Shown here: piece by piece, positions 24,442 to 32,526 of the stretch
How positions within the stretch are numbered: position 1 is the stretch's first letter
How the letters are laid out: each line of letters starts with the position of its first letter
Source of the DNA: JAULUH01 sp032111745
GTDB lineage: Bacteria > Chloroflexota > Anaerolineae > JAAEKA01
Assembly (NCBI GenBank): GCA_032111745.1
Contig: JAULUH010000050.1
Coordinates: forward strand, 1 to 37,919
Reading direction: 5' to 3'
DNA: 37,919 nt
Translations under genes and position numbers: made by a program
The notes under the pieces: generated by a model
Seen by the model: only the letters and a program-made list of their open reading frames with translations
What the model was told of the DNA's origin: nothing
Database searches by the model: none

Positions 24442-25755
24442 TCAACGCGTCTCGATATTGATAAAGGCTGTCATGCCCCAGCGCAGGGCTGGGTCCAGCT
24501 CGTCCAGCTCCACGATAGCCGTGTAGTTCACGCTGCCCTGCTCGGCTGTGGACATGGGCGCAATGCGGGTGATGGTGCCGCGGAATGCCCGGTCGGGCAG
24601 CGCGTCGAAGGTGACGTCCACCTCCTGGCCTACTTGCACCCTGGCGACGTCGGTCTCCCGCAGGTCCGTGGTCTCAACCCGCATGCGGCCGAGGTCGCCC
24701 AGCATGATCACCTCCTGCCCGGACTGGACGACCTCGCCCGGGCGCGCTCGCACGGCGCTCACGGTGCCGTCAAACGGTGCTACCAGCTCGCCCTTGGCCA
24801 GCGCGGCCTGGGCCGCATCCACAGCGGCCTGCGCCTGGGCCACGGCGGCCTCGGCCACGGCCACATCCTCGGGCCGGGCGCCGGACCTCAGCAAGTCGAG
24901 CTGAGCCTGGGCCTGCGCTACGGCAGCAGCCGCACTGGCGGCCTGGGCCTGGGCGGCGGCCACGCCGGTCTCTGCCACCACTACCTGGGCACGAGCAGCG
25001 TCGATCTGGCTCTGAGCCACGGCCAAATCCTCGGTGGTGGACCCGCGCGCAAACGCTTCAAACCTCGCCTGCGCGGCGTTGAAGGCTGCCGTCGCCTGCT
25101 GTAGGGCCACGGCCTGCGGCAGCATACCGATGTCGGGGCTGCTGGCGACGCGGTCATAGGCTGCCTGGGCCTGTTGCAGTACCGCCCGAGCCTGCTCCAC
25201 CTCCTGGCGGGCAGCCGTGATCTCCTCGGAGCGAGGGCCGGCCTTGACCTGGTTGTAGGTGGCCTGCGCTATGCCCACCTGGGCCTGGGCTGCTGCCACA
25301 TTGCCCTGGGCTGTAGCGAGGGCGGCCTGCGCTGATTCCTGCTGCGCCTCCGCCGCTTGCACCGCCGCCTCGGCCGCGGCGATCTGCTCGGGCCGGGCCT
25401 GCGCTCGCACCAGGTCCAGCTGGGCCTCCGCAGCCTGCTTTGCCGCCTCGGCCTGGGCCACGGTGGCCCGGGCCTCCGGAGCCAGCAGGCTGGCCAGGCG
25501 TTGGCTCGCCGTAACCTGGTCGCCCTCTGCTACCTCGACCGCCGCCACCTGCCCGCCCAATTCAAAACCCAGGCTAGCCCAGCGCACTGGCAGCAGCTTT
25601 CCCGAGGCCCAGATGGTGTTATCCAGCTCCTGCTCCACCAGGGTAGCCGGCTCGGCGTTGGCGGCATTCTGGCCTACGGCACCGCTGCTTTCACCGGCAC
25701 AGGCGGAGACGGCCAGCGCGATCACCGCCAAGATAACAAGGATGAGCCTTTTCAT
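24442..25755 (-). CDS. HlyD/MacA-type membrane fusion (adaptor) lipoprotein
   Basis: Exported adaptor for an ABC efflux pump, 437 aa. The signal helix ends in lipobox AVSAC. A biotinyl-lipoyl-like half ('QVAAVEVAEGDQV') leads into a very long Ala/Gln-rich coiled coil (about 70-310) with repeated 'AQAQ' and 'AEAAVAQAQA' heptads. The second lipoyl half (ELVAPFDGTVSAVRARPGE) and a beta-barrel (VGQEVDVTFDALPDRAF) follow. The second of two adjacent ATGs (25755) has AGGGAG six bases upstream. It starts 11 bp after the permease stop. If the host is monoderm, as Chloroflexota are thought to be, the coiled coil would not reach an outer-membrane channel. Confidence 0.87.
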   Translation of the reverse strand: MKRLILVILAVIALAVSACAGESSGAVGQNAANAEPATLVEQELDNTIWASGKLLPVRWASLGFELGGQVAAVEVAEGDQVTASQRLASLLAPEARATVAQAEAAKQAAEAQLDLVRAQARPEQIAAAEAAVQAAEAQQESAQAALATAQGNVAAAQAQVGIAQATYNQVKAGPRSEEITAARQEVEQARAVLQQAQAAYDRVASSPDIGMLPQAVALQQATAAFNAAQARFEAFARGSTTEDLAVAQSQIDAARAQVVVAETGVAAAQAQAASAAAAVAQAQAQLDLLRSGARPEDVAVAEAAVAQAQAAVDAAQAALAKGELVAPFDGTVSAVRARPGEVVQSGQEVIMLGDLGRMRVETTDLRETDVARVQVGQEVDVTFDALPDRAFRGTITRIAPMSTAEQGSVNYTAIVELDELDPALRWGMTAFINIETR

Positions 25756-25765
25756 CATGTGCTCC

Positions 25766-27997
25766 CTACTCATACCGCAATGCCTCGACCGGGCTGAGCC
25801 GGCTAGCTCGCCAGGCCGGATAGATGCCGCCGATCACGCCCAGGACCACGGCAACCAGAATGGTCTGGCCCAGGATGGCGGCATTGTAGTCGGCGGCCAG
25901 GTAGGCAGTGGCTGGCGACAGGGCAATGAGCCACGTCAGCCCCATGCCCAGCAGGATGCCCACCACCCCGGCCAGCAGCGAGATCAGGATCGCCTCCCGC
26001 ACCACCATACCCAGGATGCGTCGCTTGTGCCAGCCCAGGGCGCGCAGGGTGCCGATCTCACGCGTGCGCTCGTAGATGGTCATCACCATGGTGTTCAAAA
26101 TCACGATACCACCCACTAAAAGGGCCACGAAGACCACACCATTGATCATCGCCTGCATAGACTGGATATCGTCGGTGTTTTGGGCAAACTCGGTGCTAAT
26201 CGAAGCCGACATGTCGGGGAAGCGCTTTTCGACGGCCTGGCGGACATATTCGACGTCGGCTGGATCGCGCACGTCGATCAGGTAGTAGCTGACCTGCCGG
26301 GGCTTGGCAAACACCCGCTGCGCCTCGATCATAGCCATCACGCCACCGGTGTCCTCCCAGGCCACGCCGGTCTCGTAGATACCCACTACGCGGTAGGTGC
26401 CGCTGGCCAGCTCCAGAGAGTCGCCGACCTGCTTCTTGAGGGCCTCTGCGGCTCCGCGCCCGAGCAGAATCTCATTTGGTCGCTGGATTGAACGGCCCTC
26501 CACGACGGGGTAGTGGCGCATCGGCGGCTCGTCCGGCTCCAGGCCTGAGACTATGAAGAAAGGCAGGCCAGGCTGGCTGGTAAAGCCCAGGATCATACCG
26601 GACACGGACTCGACCTGGGGCATGCCCTGGATGGCTCGCCCGACCCGCTCGTCGATGGTAGAGAGGGACATGTCGGGGAGGTCCTTCTGCATCACCGAAA
26701 TATCGCCGATGGCGCTGCCGCCGGCGAAGTTGTTAAACTGGTTGATCATGCCCTCGGCAATGCCGTTGAGGGCCACAAGAGCCGACACGCCAACCCCGAT
26801 GCCCAGGACCGTCAATGCAGTGCGCATCTTGCGCCGGCCGAGGTCGCGCAGCACGGTAGGCAGGCGGGCTCCCTGGCGACCGGCGCCGCGGCCACTGCCT
26901 GCGCCGCCCTCGTAGCGCAAGGCCTCGATGGGGGTCAGCCGGCCGGCCCACCAGGCCGGATAGATGCCACCTACTGTGCCCAGGAGCAGCGCCGTGATCA
27001 AGCCCTGGGCAAAAATGCCCGGGGTGTAGCCACCCTGTAGCATACCCCCATAGCCGGGGGCCCGGCTGGCGGCCTCGATCAGGGCCACGCCCACCAGGAT
27101 ACCCAGCAGGCCACCCACGAAGCTCAGCAACAACGCCTCGCCCATGATCATGCCCAGCACCTGGCTGCGGCGCCAGCCCAGCGCCCGCAACACGCCTATC
27201 TCGCGCGTGCGTTCGATCACCGACATCACCATGGTGTTCATCATGCCCAGCCCGCCGATAATGATGGCGATGCCGGCGATACCCCAGGCCAGGCCGCTGA
27301 CCATGCCCATCCACTGCTCGGCGGCCTCATTGCCGGAGCCCCTGGAGACGAAGAGTTCCGGAAACAGGGTGCGGATGCGCTCGACGACGGCGTCCACCTG
27401 CTGGGGGTTGCGCACCTTGATCTGGTAGGCGTTAACCTGGCGCGGCTTGCGGGCAATATCCTGGGCCTCCTCCAGGGTCACCACGCCGCCAGCCTCTTCC
27501 ATGGCCTGCCCAGTCTCGTAGATGCCGACGATCTGATAGGGGGTGCCCATGATACGCAGGGTGTCGCCCACCCCTTTGTCCAGGTCCTGGGCCACCTGCT
27601 TGCCCAGGGCCATCTGCCGCGCACCGCTAACCGGCTTGCCCTCAACGATCCTGAAACGGCGCACGGCCAGCGAGTTGGGCTCATAGCCGAAGGCCATGAA
27701 GAACGGCAGGTTTTCCCCCGTCGCCCAGGCAATCAGCACCGGGTCCACCACCTCGACATCCGGTATACCCCGCAACCGGTCACCCAGGTCGCCAGTAATG
27801 CTACTGAAGCTGATGTCGATGGCGTCCTTCTGCATCACCGTGACGTCGGCATTGGGGTTGCTGGCCATCGAGCCGTAGTTCACCATCAAATTGTTGGCAA
27901 TGGCACCCAAGGCTACGACCGCGGCCACGCCGATGGCGATGCCAAGGATAGTCAGGATGCTGCGCGTCTTGCGACGCCAAAGGTTCTTGAAAACCAC
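25766..27997 (-). CDS. Double-length FtsX/MacB-type permease (two fused half-transporters)
   Basis: Membrane permease of 743 aa made of two tandem copies of the MacB plan. Module 1 (about 1-363): TM helix (LTILGIAIGVAAVVALG), large external domain, then three TM helices ending 'PIEALRYE'. A Gly/Arg-rich linker spans about 364-378. Module 2 (379-743) repeats this (LTVLGIGVGVSALVAL, then 'PVEALRYE' at the C-terminus). Matching pairs include 'NTMVMSVIERTREIGVLRALGW' split as NTMVMSVIE/RTREIGVLRALGW and 'NTMVMTIYE/RTREIGTLRALGW'. I prefer GTG 27997, with GGGAG seven bases upstream, over TTG 28021. One polypeptide thus replaces a permease dimer. Confidence 0.87.
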   Translation of the reverse strand: MVFKNLWRRKTRSILTILGIAIGVAAVVALGAIANNLMVNYGSMASNPNADVTVMQKDAIDISFSSITGDLGDRLRGIPDVEVVDPVLIAWATGENLPFFMAFGYEPNSLAVRRFRIVEGKPVSGARQMALGKQVAQDLDKGVGDTLRIMGTPYQIVGIYETGQAMEEAGGVVTLEEAQDIARKPRQVNAYQIKVRNPQQVDAVVERIRTLFPELFVSRGSGNEAAEQWMGMVSGLAWGIAGIAIIIGGLGMMNTMVMSVIERTREIGVLRALGWRRSQVLGMIMGEALLLSFVGGLLGILVGVALIEAASRAPGYGGMLQGGYTPGIFAQGLITALLLGTVGGIYPAWWAGRLTPIEALRYEGGAGSGRGAGRQGARLPTVLRDLGRRKMRTALTVLGIGVGVSALVALNGIAEGMINQFNNFAGGSAIGDISVMQKDLPDMSLSTIDERVGRAIQGMPQVESVSGMILGFTSQPGLPFFIVSGLEPDEPPMRHYPVVEGRSIQRPNEILLGRGAAEALKKQVGDSLELASGTYRVVGIYETGVAWEDTGGVMAMIEAQRVFAKPRQVSYYLIDVRDPADVEYVRQAVEKRFPDMSASISTEFAQNTDDIQSMQAMINGVVFVALLVGGIVILNTMVMTIYERTREIGTLRALGWHKRRILGMVVREAILISLLAGVVGILLGMGLTWLIALSPATAYLAADYNAAILGQTILVAVVLGVIGGIYPAWRASRLSPVEALRYE

Positions 27998-28030
27998 GTA
28001 CGGTCTCCCAGGGGGTGGCAAGGCCGGGCT

Positions 28031-28831
28031 TCATGACACTGCGTTGAACACCGGTGCGAAGATTACCCGGTCCTTTTCCTCTAACACATCCAGGGCGCCC
28101 CGACCGAGCAATTCGAAGAGGCGCGGGATGACGATATCAGTGCGCATGTGCTGCTCCACGACAAAGGCCAGCAACGGGTTGGCCGTCCAGGCGGCGCGAG
28201 CGCTGGGCGCGTCCAGGTGCTGGCTCACCAGTGCCTGCGCGCTGTCGGTGGTGAGCATGAGGCCCTGGGTGCCCAGCTGGCCGGCGTCGTCAAGGACCAG
28301 CGGCGTGACCACGACGCGAGCCCCGTTCAGGGTGACCGGTGCCGTGGTGTTAACGATGACCTCCACGCCCCGCTGCACGGCGCGCTCCAGGCTGGCCCAC
28401 AAGTTAGGGGCGGTCTCGGGCAAGAGTCCAACGTGCACCTGTATTTCGGCGTTGTCGATCATCTCGCGCGCCTTGGCCAGGATGTTGTCGCTACCCTCGA
28501 TGTTCCACACGTAGTCCATCTGGTGGGGCACGGCCAGGGCGGCCAGGGCGCGGCGGGCCGCGTCTAGCTGTTCCTCAAACTCATGACGCAGCCGGTCGAG
28601 CAACTCGTCGGGGGCCACCGGTGCGTACAGGGTTGTACGCTCGGCCATGCTGGTCAGGACCGCGCCTCGTACACTGAGCTTGTTGAGCACCTCATAGACC
28701 ATCGACCGCGGCACGCCGGACTCCTTGCTAATCTGATACCCGGTAGCCGGGCTGACCTGCAGCAGGGCCGTGTAGGCCTTGGCCTCGTATTCGGAGAAAC
28801 CCAGCTCTTGCAGGCGTCGAATTGCGTTCAC
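28031..28831 (-). CDS. TrmB-family transcriptional regulator
   Basis: Cytoplasmic regulator of 266 aa. The N-terminal winged helix (LGFSEYEAKAYTALL, then 'YQISKESGVPRSMVYEVLNKL') is typical of TrmB, which binds sugars or other small ligands in archaea and some bacteria. A short coiled region (about 75-100) leads to a phospholipase-D-like C-terminal domain (ILAKAREMIDNAEIQVHVGL). It is the first gene of an exporter operon, 33 bp before the permease start. Its own promoter is overlapped by a 10-bp inverted repeat, so it probably represses itself. The ligand is unknown; it may be the exported compound. Confidence 0.85.
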   Translation of the reverse strand: MNAIRRLQELGFSEYEAKAYTALLQVSPATGYQISKESGVPRSMVYEVLNKLSVRGAVLTSMAERTTLYAPVAPDELLDRLRHEFEEQLDAARRALAALAVPHQMDYVWNIEGSDNILAKAREMIDNAEIQVHVGLLPETAPNLWASLERAVQRGVEVIVNTTAPVTLNGARVVVTPLVLDDAGQLGTQGLMLTTDSAQALVSQHLDAPSARAAWTANPLLAFVVEQHMRTDIVIPRLFELLGRGALDVLEEKDRVIFAPVFNAVS

Positions 28832-28847
28832 TGCAGTCTCCTGAACG

Positions 28848-28874
28848 TAGTAGTCGTTAGGCTTACGACTACTA
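28848..28874 (-). promoter_or_regulatory. 10-bp inverted repeat, candidate TrmB operator
   Basis: TAGTAGTCGT (28848-28857) and ACGACTACTA (28865-28874) are perfect inverted repeats with a 7-base centre. They cover the start region of the TrmB promoter, including four bases of the -10 box. The half-site spacing suits a dimeric winged-helix repressor. Confidence 0.6.
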
Positions 28875-28900
28875 TATCACAGTTACACAGAAGTTGTCAA
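28871..28900 (-). promoter_or_regulatory. Sigma-70-type promoter of the TrmB-exporter operon
   Basis: On the minus strand TTGACA (28900-28895), an 18-base spacer, then TATAGT (28876-28871). Both hexamers are close to consensus. The start codon is 40 bp from the -10. Confidence 0.65.
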
Positions 28901-29017
28901 GTGGCCGCGCGGGACATGATGGAGCCTAAAACGTTGAAAAGATGGCCCTTCTGGGCAACCTGTGGTAAACTTGGCGCGAGTATTGCACACCACTCCAGCA
29001 GCGGAGGTAGCAGCCCC

Positions 29018-30820
29018 ATGGCCAGCGACACCAAGAGCCAGGGCATGTCCAGCGTCGACGTGGCCTGGTATCAGATGGAGGATCCTACCAACCTGATGAT
29101 GATCACCGGCCTTCTGCACTTCGAGCGGCCGGTGGACTTCGAGCGCCTCAGGGCGACTCTGCAGTACCGGTTTGTCGACCGCTATCCGCGCTTTCGCCAG
29201 CGGGTGGTGGACAGGAACTCGTTTCTATATGGTGGCATACGCTGGGAGGACGACCCCACTTTCGACATGTCGGCCCACCTGCACCGCATTGCCCTTCCTC
29301 CGCCAGGCGATCGCCAGGCCTTGCAGGACCTGGTCAGCGACCTGATGAGCATGCCCCTGGATTTCAGCAAGCCCTTGTGGCAGATGCACCTGGTCGAGGA
29401 CTGCGACGGCGGCTGCGCGCTGCTGGTGCGACTCCACCACTGCATCGCCGACGGCATTGCGCTGGTCCAGGTGATGCTGTCGCTGACCGACACCTCACCC
29501 GATGCGCCCTATCCCGCCCCAGAGCGTAGGAAACGCCAGCCCCGGGGTTGGAATCCGCTGCGTCCCCTTATCCAGCCTGTGGCAAGCACGCTCAGACTGA
29601 CCCAGAAGGTGGCCTCGGCGACGGCCAGGACGTATGTCAACGTTCTGCGCGATCCCGAGCAGCTGGTCGAGCTCGGCCGCGTCGCCTCAGACTTGGCACT
29701 CACCACCGGCCGCCTGCTGCTCATGGCCCCGGATCCCAAGACCCCCTATAAGGGCAAGCTGGGGGTGCCCAAGCGCGCGGCCTGGTCCACCCCCATTCCC
29801 CTGGACGACGTGAAGTTGATCAGCCGAGCCGTGGGCGGCACGGTCAACGACGTGCTGATGTCGGCTGCGGCCGGTGCCATGCGCCGTTACCTGGTCAGCC
29901 GAGGCTCGCCGGTCGAGGATTTGGATTTCCGGGCCGTGATCCCGGTCAACCTGCGGCCGCTGGACCAGAGCACCCAGATGGGCAACAGGTTCGGCCTGTT
30001 CTTTCTATCCATGCCCGTCGGCGTCGAGGATCCGGTAGACCGGCTGCGCGAGCTAAAAAAGCGCATGGACGGACTCAAGAACACCACGGAGCCCATCGTA
30101 GCCTTTGGCATCCTCAGCCTGATCGGCATGATGCCCAACTGGATGGAGGAAATTGTCGTCGACATCTTCGGCACCAAGGGCACGGTGGTGCTGACCAACG
30201 TCCCTGGCCCACGCGAGAAGCTCTATTTCGCCGGCGCGGGCATTGAGGACATGATGTTCTGGGTGCCCCAGTCCGGCCGCCTGGGCATCGGCATCAGCAT
30301 CTTCAGCTACGACAACAAGGTCATGCTGGGGGTTGCCACCGATCAGGGCCTGGTACCCGAGCCCGAGGCCGTGATCGCCGGCTTTCATGAGGAGCTGGAT
30401 GCGCTACGCGCGGAGATGCGCCAGCGCCTGATGGACACGGCCATCCAGTTCAACCTCCTACCGGTGCGGCCACCGGAGACCATCGACCTAGATGCTATGG
30501 CCGCGACCACTCCGGGCGTTAATCAGCTGCTGTCACCTGGGCCAGCGGTGGAGGACGATGGACTTCAGGCCACCGATGGGTTGGGCGATGGAGCGCAGAG
30601 GGTCCTGGTCATCCCTGTGGACGGGGACGACCTCACCCGCATCCCCGGCATCGGACCGGGCTACGCCTCCAGCCTCTACACCGCGGGCATCCTCACCTAT
30701 GCGGACCTGGCTGCACTCACGCCTGTCCACCTCACCGCCATCATCGATGTGCCCGACTGGCGGCGACCTGACTTCCAGAGCTGGATCGACGAGGCCCAGA
30801 AGAAAGCGCAAGCCGCCTAA
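29018..30820 (+). CDS. Wax ester synthase/DGAT-type acyltransferase with C-terminal HhH-like domain (paralogue 1)
   Basis: Predicted membrane-associated enzyme joining acyl-CoA to alcohols or diacylglycerol to form storage lipid. It is 600 aa; usual members are about 450-500. The catalytic motif HHxxxDG is present at His140-His141-Cys-Ile-Ala-Asp145-Gly146. Other family marks are 'PLDFSKPLWQMHLVE', 'NDVLMSAAAGAMRRYL', 'VIPVNLRP', 'GNRFGLFFL' and 'NVPGPREKLYFAG'. Residues 537-600 are extra: 'DDLTRIPGIGPGYASSLY', a helix-hairpin-helix pattern, then 'LAALTPVHL' and 'DWRRPDFQSWIDEA'. GGAGG lies ten bases before the ATG. It is divergent from trmB and 56 bp upstream of a paralogue. Confidence 0.87.
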   Translation: MASDTKSQGMSSVDVAWYQMEDPTNLMMITGLLHFERPVDFERLRATLQYRFVDRYPRFRQRVVDRNSFLYGGIRWEDDPTFDMSAHLHRIALPPPGDRQALQDLVSDLMSMPLDFSKPLWQMHLVEDCDGGCALLVRLHHCIADGIALVQVMLSLTDTSPDAPYPAPERRKRQPRGWNPLRPLIQPVASTLRLTQKVASATARTYVNVLRDPEQLVELGRVASDLALTTGRLLLMAPDPKTPYKGKLGVPKRAAWSTPIPLDDVKLISRAVGGTVNDVLMSAAAGAMRRYLVSRGSPVEDLDFRAVIPVNLRPLDQSTQMGNRFGLFFLSMPVGVEDPVDRLRELKKRMDGLKNTTEPIVAFGILSLIGMMPNWMEEIVVDIFGTKGTVVLTNVPGPREKLYFAGAGIEDMMFWVPQSGRLGIGISIFSYDNKVMLGVATDQGLVPEPEAVIAGFHEELDALRAEMRQRLMDTAIQFNLLPVRPPETIDLDAMAATTPGVNQLLSPGPAVEDDGLQATDGLGDGAQRVLVIPVDGDDLTRIPGIGPGYASSLYTAGILTYADLAALTPVHLTAIIDVPDWRRPDFQSWIDEAQKKAQAA

Positions 30821-30876
30821 AGCGCATAGGGCGAAGCGCCTCTGCCTCCACACCCCTGACTTGCGAGGAAAGAGCG

Positions 30877-32526
30877 ATGAGCGAGGAACTGTCCAACGTC
30901 GACACGGCCTGGCTACACATGGAGTTACCCAACAACTTGATGATGATCACCGGCCTGTTCATCTTCGACGAGCCGGTGGACTTCCAGCGCATGAAACAAA
31001 CCTTCGGCGAGCGCTTTCTCCCCTTCGACCGCTTCCGCCAGAGGGTGGTTGAGCCGCGTTTCGGCCTGGGCTCCCCGCACTGGGAGCTCGATCCCCACTT
31101 CGACATCGCCAACCACGTGCACCGCGTCGCCCTGCCCGCGCCGGGCGACCAGGCGACCCTCCAGCTGCTGGTCAGCGACCTGATGAGCACGCCCCTGGAC
31201 TTTTCGAAGCCCCTGTGGCAGATGCACCTGGTGGAGGGTTACGGCCGCGGCTGCGCCCTGGTCGGCCGCCTGCATCACTCCATTGGCGACGGGATCGCGC
31301 TGATGCGGGTGATCCTGTCGCTGACCGACGCCTCGACTGATGCCGTGTGGGTGCCGCCTCAGCCCGAGGCGGAGGAGAAGCCGGGCCGCGGCCGGCTGCG
31401 CGTGATCACCGGACCAGCCTCGGCGGCCTGGGGCGCTACCCGCCGCATCACTGGCACCGTCGTGGGCGAGTACGTGGACCTCATCACCAGCCCCAGCCAT
31501 GCCCTCGACCTGGCACGTTTGGGCACCGAGACCACCATGGCCCTCGGCCGCCTGCTGCTGCTGCCACCCGATCCCAAGACCGTCTTCAAGGGTCCGCTGG
31601 AGGTGCCAAAACGCGCCGCGTGGTCGCAGGCCATCCCCCTGTCCATGGTGAAGGCTATCGGCCAGGCCACCGGTTGTACCATCAACGACGTGCTGATGGC
31701 CGCGGTGGCTGCGGCTCTGCGCCGCTACGCCATCGACCGCGGCCAGCCCGTGGAAGGGCTCAACGTGCGCAGCGTCATCCCCGTCAACCTGCGCCAAGAG
31801 GAGGCCAAGGTAGAGATGGGCAACAGGTTCGGCCTGGTGTTCCTCGCCCTGCCCCTGGGCATCGCCGATCCCTTCGATCGGCTGCTGGAAGTGAAGCGGC
31901 GCATGGACGATCTCAAGGGTTCCCAAGAGGCCGTGGTCGCCTTTGGCATCCTCAATGCCATCGGCATGGCGCCCGCCGACATCGAGAACATCGTCGTCAA
32001 CATCTTCGGCGCCAAGGCCACGGCGGTCATGACCAACGTCGTCGGTCCGCGACAGCAGATCTATTTCGCCGGTGTCCCCATCCGGCAGCTCATGTTCTGG
32101 GTTCCCCAGTCTGGCCGCCTGGGCATCGGCGTGAGCATTCTCAGCTACCACAACCAGGTCTGGCTAGGAGTAGCCACGGACGAAGGCTTGATACCCGACC
32201 CCGATGCCATCGTGCAGTACTACCAGGACGAGTTGGATGGCCTGCACCAGCTGGTGCGGCAGGCTGAGACCTACGATAGGGCCACCGGCAGGGAGGATCA
32301 GCCATCGGCCGCGGCCGGCCGGCCCGCTAGGCCTGGGGCTGGCGACGACCTCACCCGCATTCCCGGCATCGACGCAGCCTGTGCGGCCCGCCTGCGCGCA
32401 CGAGGGATCCGCACTTTCGCCCAACTGGCGGCCAGCACCCCGGAGGCCCTATCTGACCTGGTGCAGGCCCCCGACTGGCGTCGCCCCGACTACGCCGGCT
32501 GGATCGCCGCGGCCCGGCAGCTGTAG
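30877..32526 (+). CDS. Wax ester synthase/DGAT-type acyltransferase with C-terminal HhH-like domain (paralogue 2)
   Basis: Second acyltransferase, 549 aa, a tandem paralogue of the preceding gene. HHxxxDG is at His133-His134-Ser-Ile-Gly-Asp138-Gly139. The family marks 'PLDFSKPLWQMHLVE', 'NDVLMAAVAAALRRY' and 'VIPVNLR' are shared. The C-terminal 61 residues keep the same tail plan (DDLTRIPGIDAACAARL, ending DWRRPDYAGWIAAA), but the hairpin Gly-Ile-Gly of paralogue 1 is Gly-Ile-Asp. The linker before the tail is Ala/Pro-rich and variable. GAGGAAAG precedes the ATG. The stop is directly adjacent to the stop of the convergent gene. Confidence 0.87.
   Translation: MSEELSNVDTAWLHMELPNNLMMITGLFIFDEPVDFQRMKQTFGERFLPFDRFRQRVVEPRFGLGSPHWELDPHFDIANHVHRVALPAPGDQATLQLLVSDLMSTPLDFSKPLWQMHLVEGYGRGCALVGRLHHSIGDGIALMRVILSLTDASTDAVWVPPQPEAEEKPGRGRLRVITGPASAAWGATRRITGTVVGEYVDLITSPSHALDLARLGTETTMALGRLLLLPPDPKTVFKGPLEVPKRAAWSQAIPLSMVKAIGQATGCTINDVLMAAVAAALRRYAIDRGQPVEGLNVRSVIPVNLRQEEAKVEMGNRFGLVFLALPLGIADPFDRLLEVKRRMDDLKGSQEAVVAFGILNAIGMAPADIENIVVNIFGAKATAVMTNVVGPRQQIYFAGVPIRQLMFWVPQSGRLGIGVSILSYHNQVWLGVATDEGLIPDPDAIVQYYQDELDGLHQLVRQAETYDRATGREDQPSAAAGRPARPGAGDDLTRIPGIDAACAARLRARGIRTFAQLAASTPEALSDLVQAPDWRRPDYAGWIAAARQL

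Noticed and set aside
30925..32151. Open minus-strand frame of about 408 codons opposite acyltransferase paralogue 2
   Set aside because: It reads as low-complexity His/Gln/Asp/Gly sequence and the plus strand has the HHxxxDG catalytic motif.
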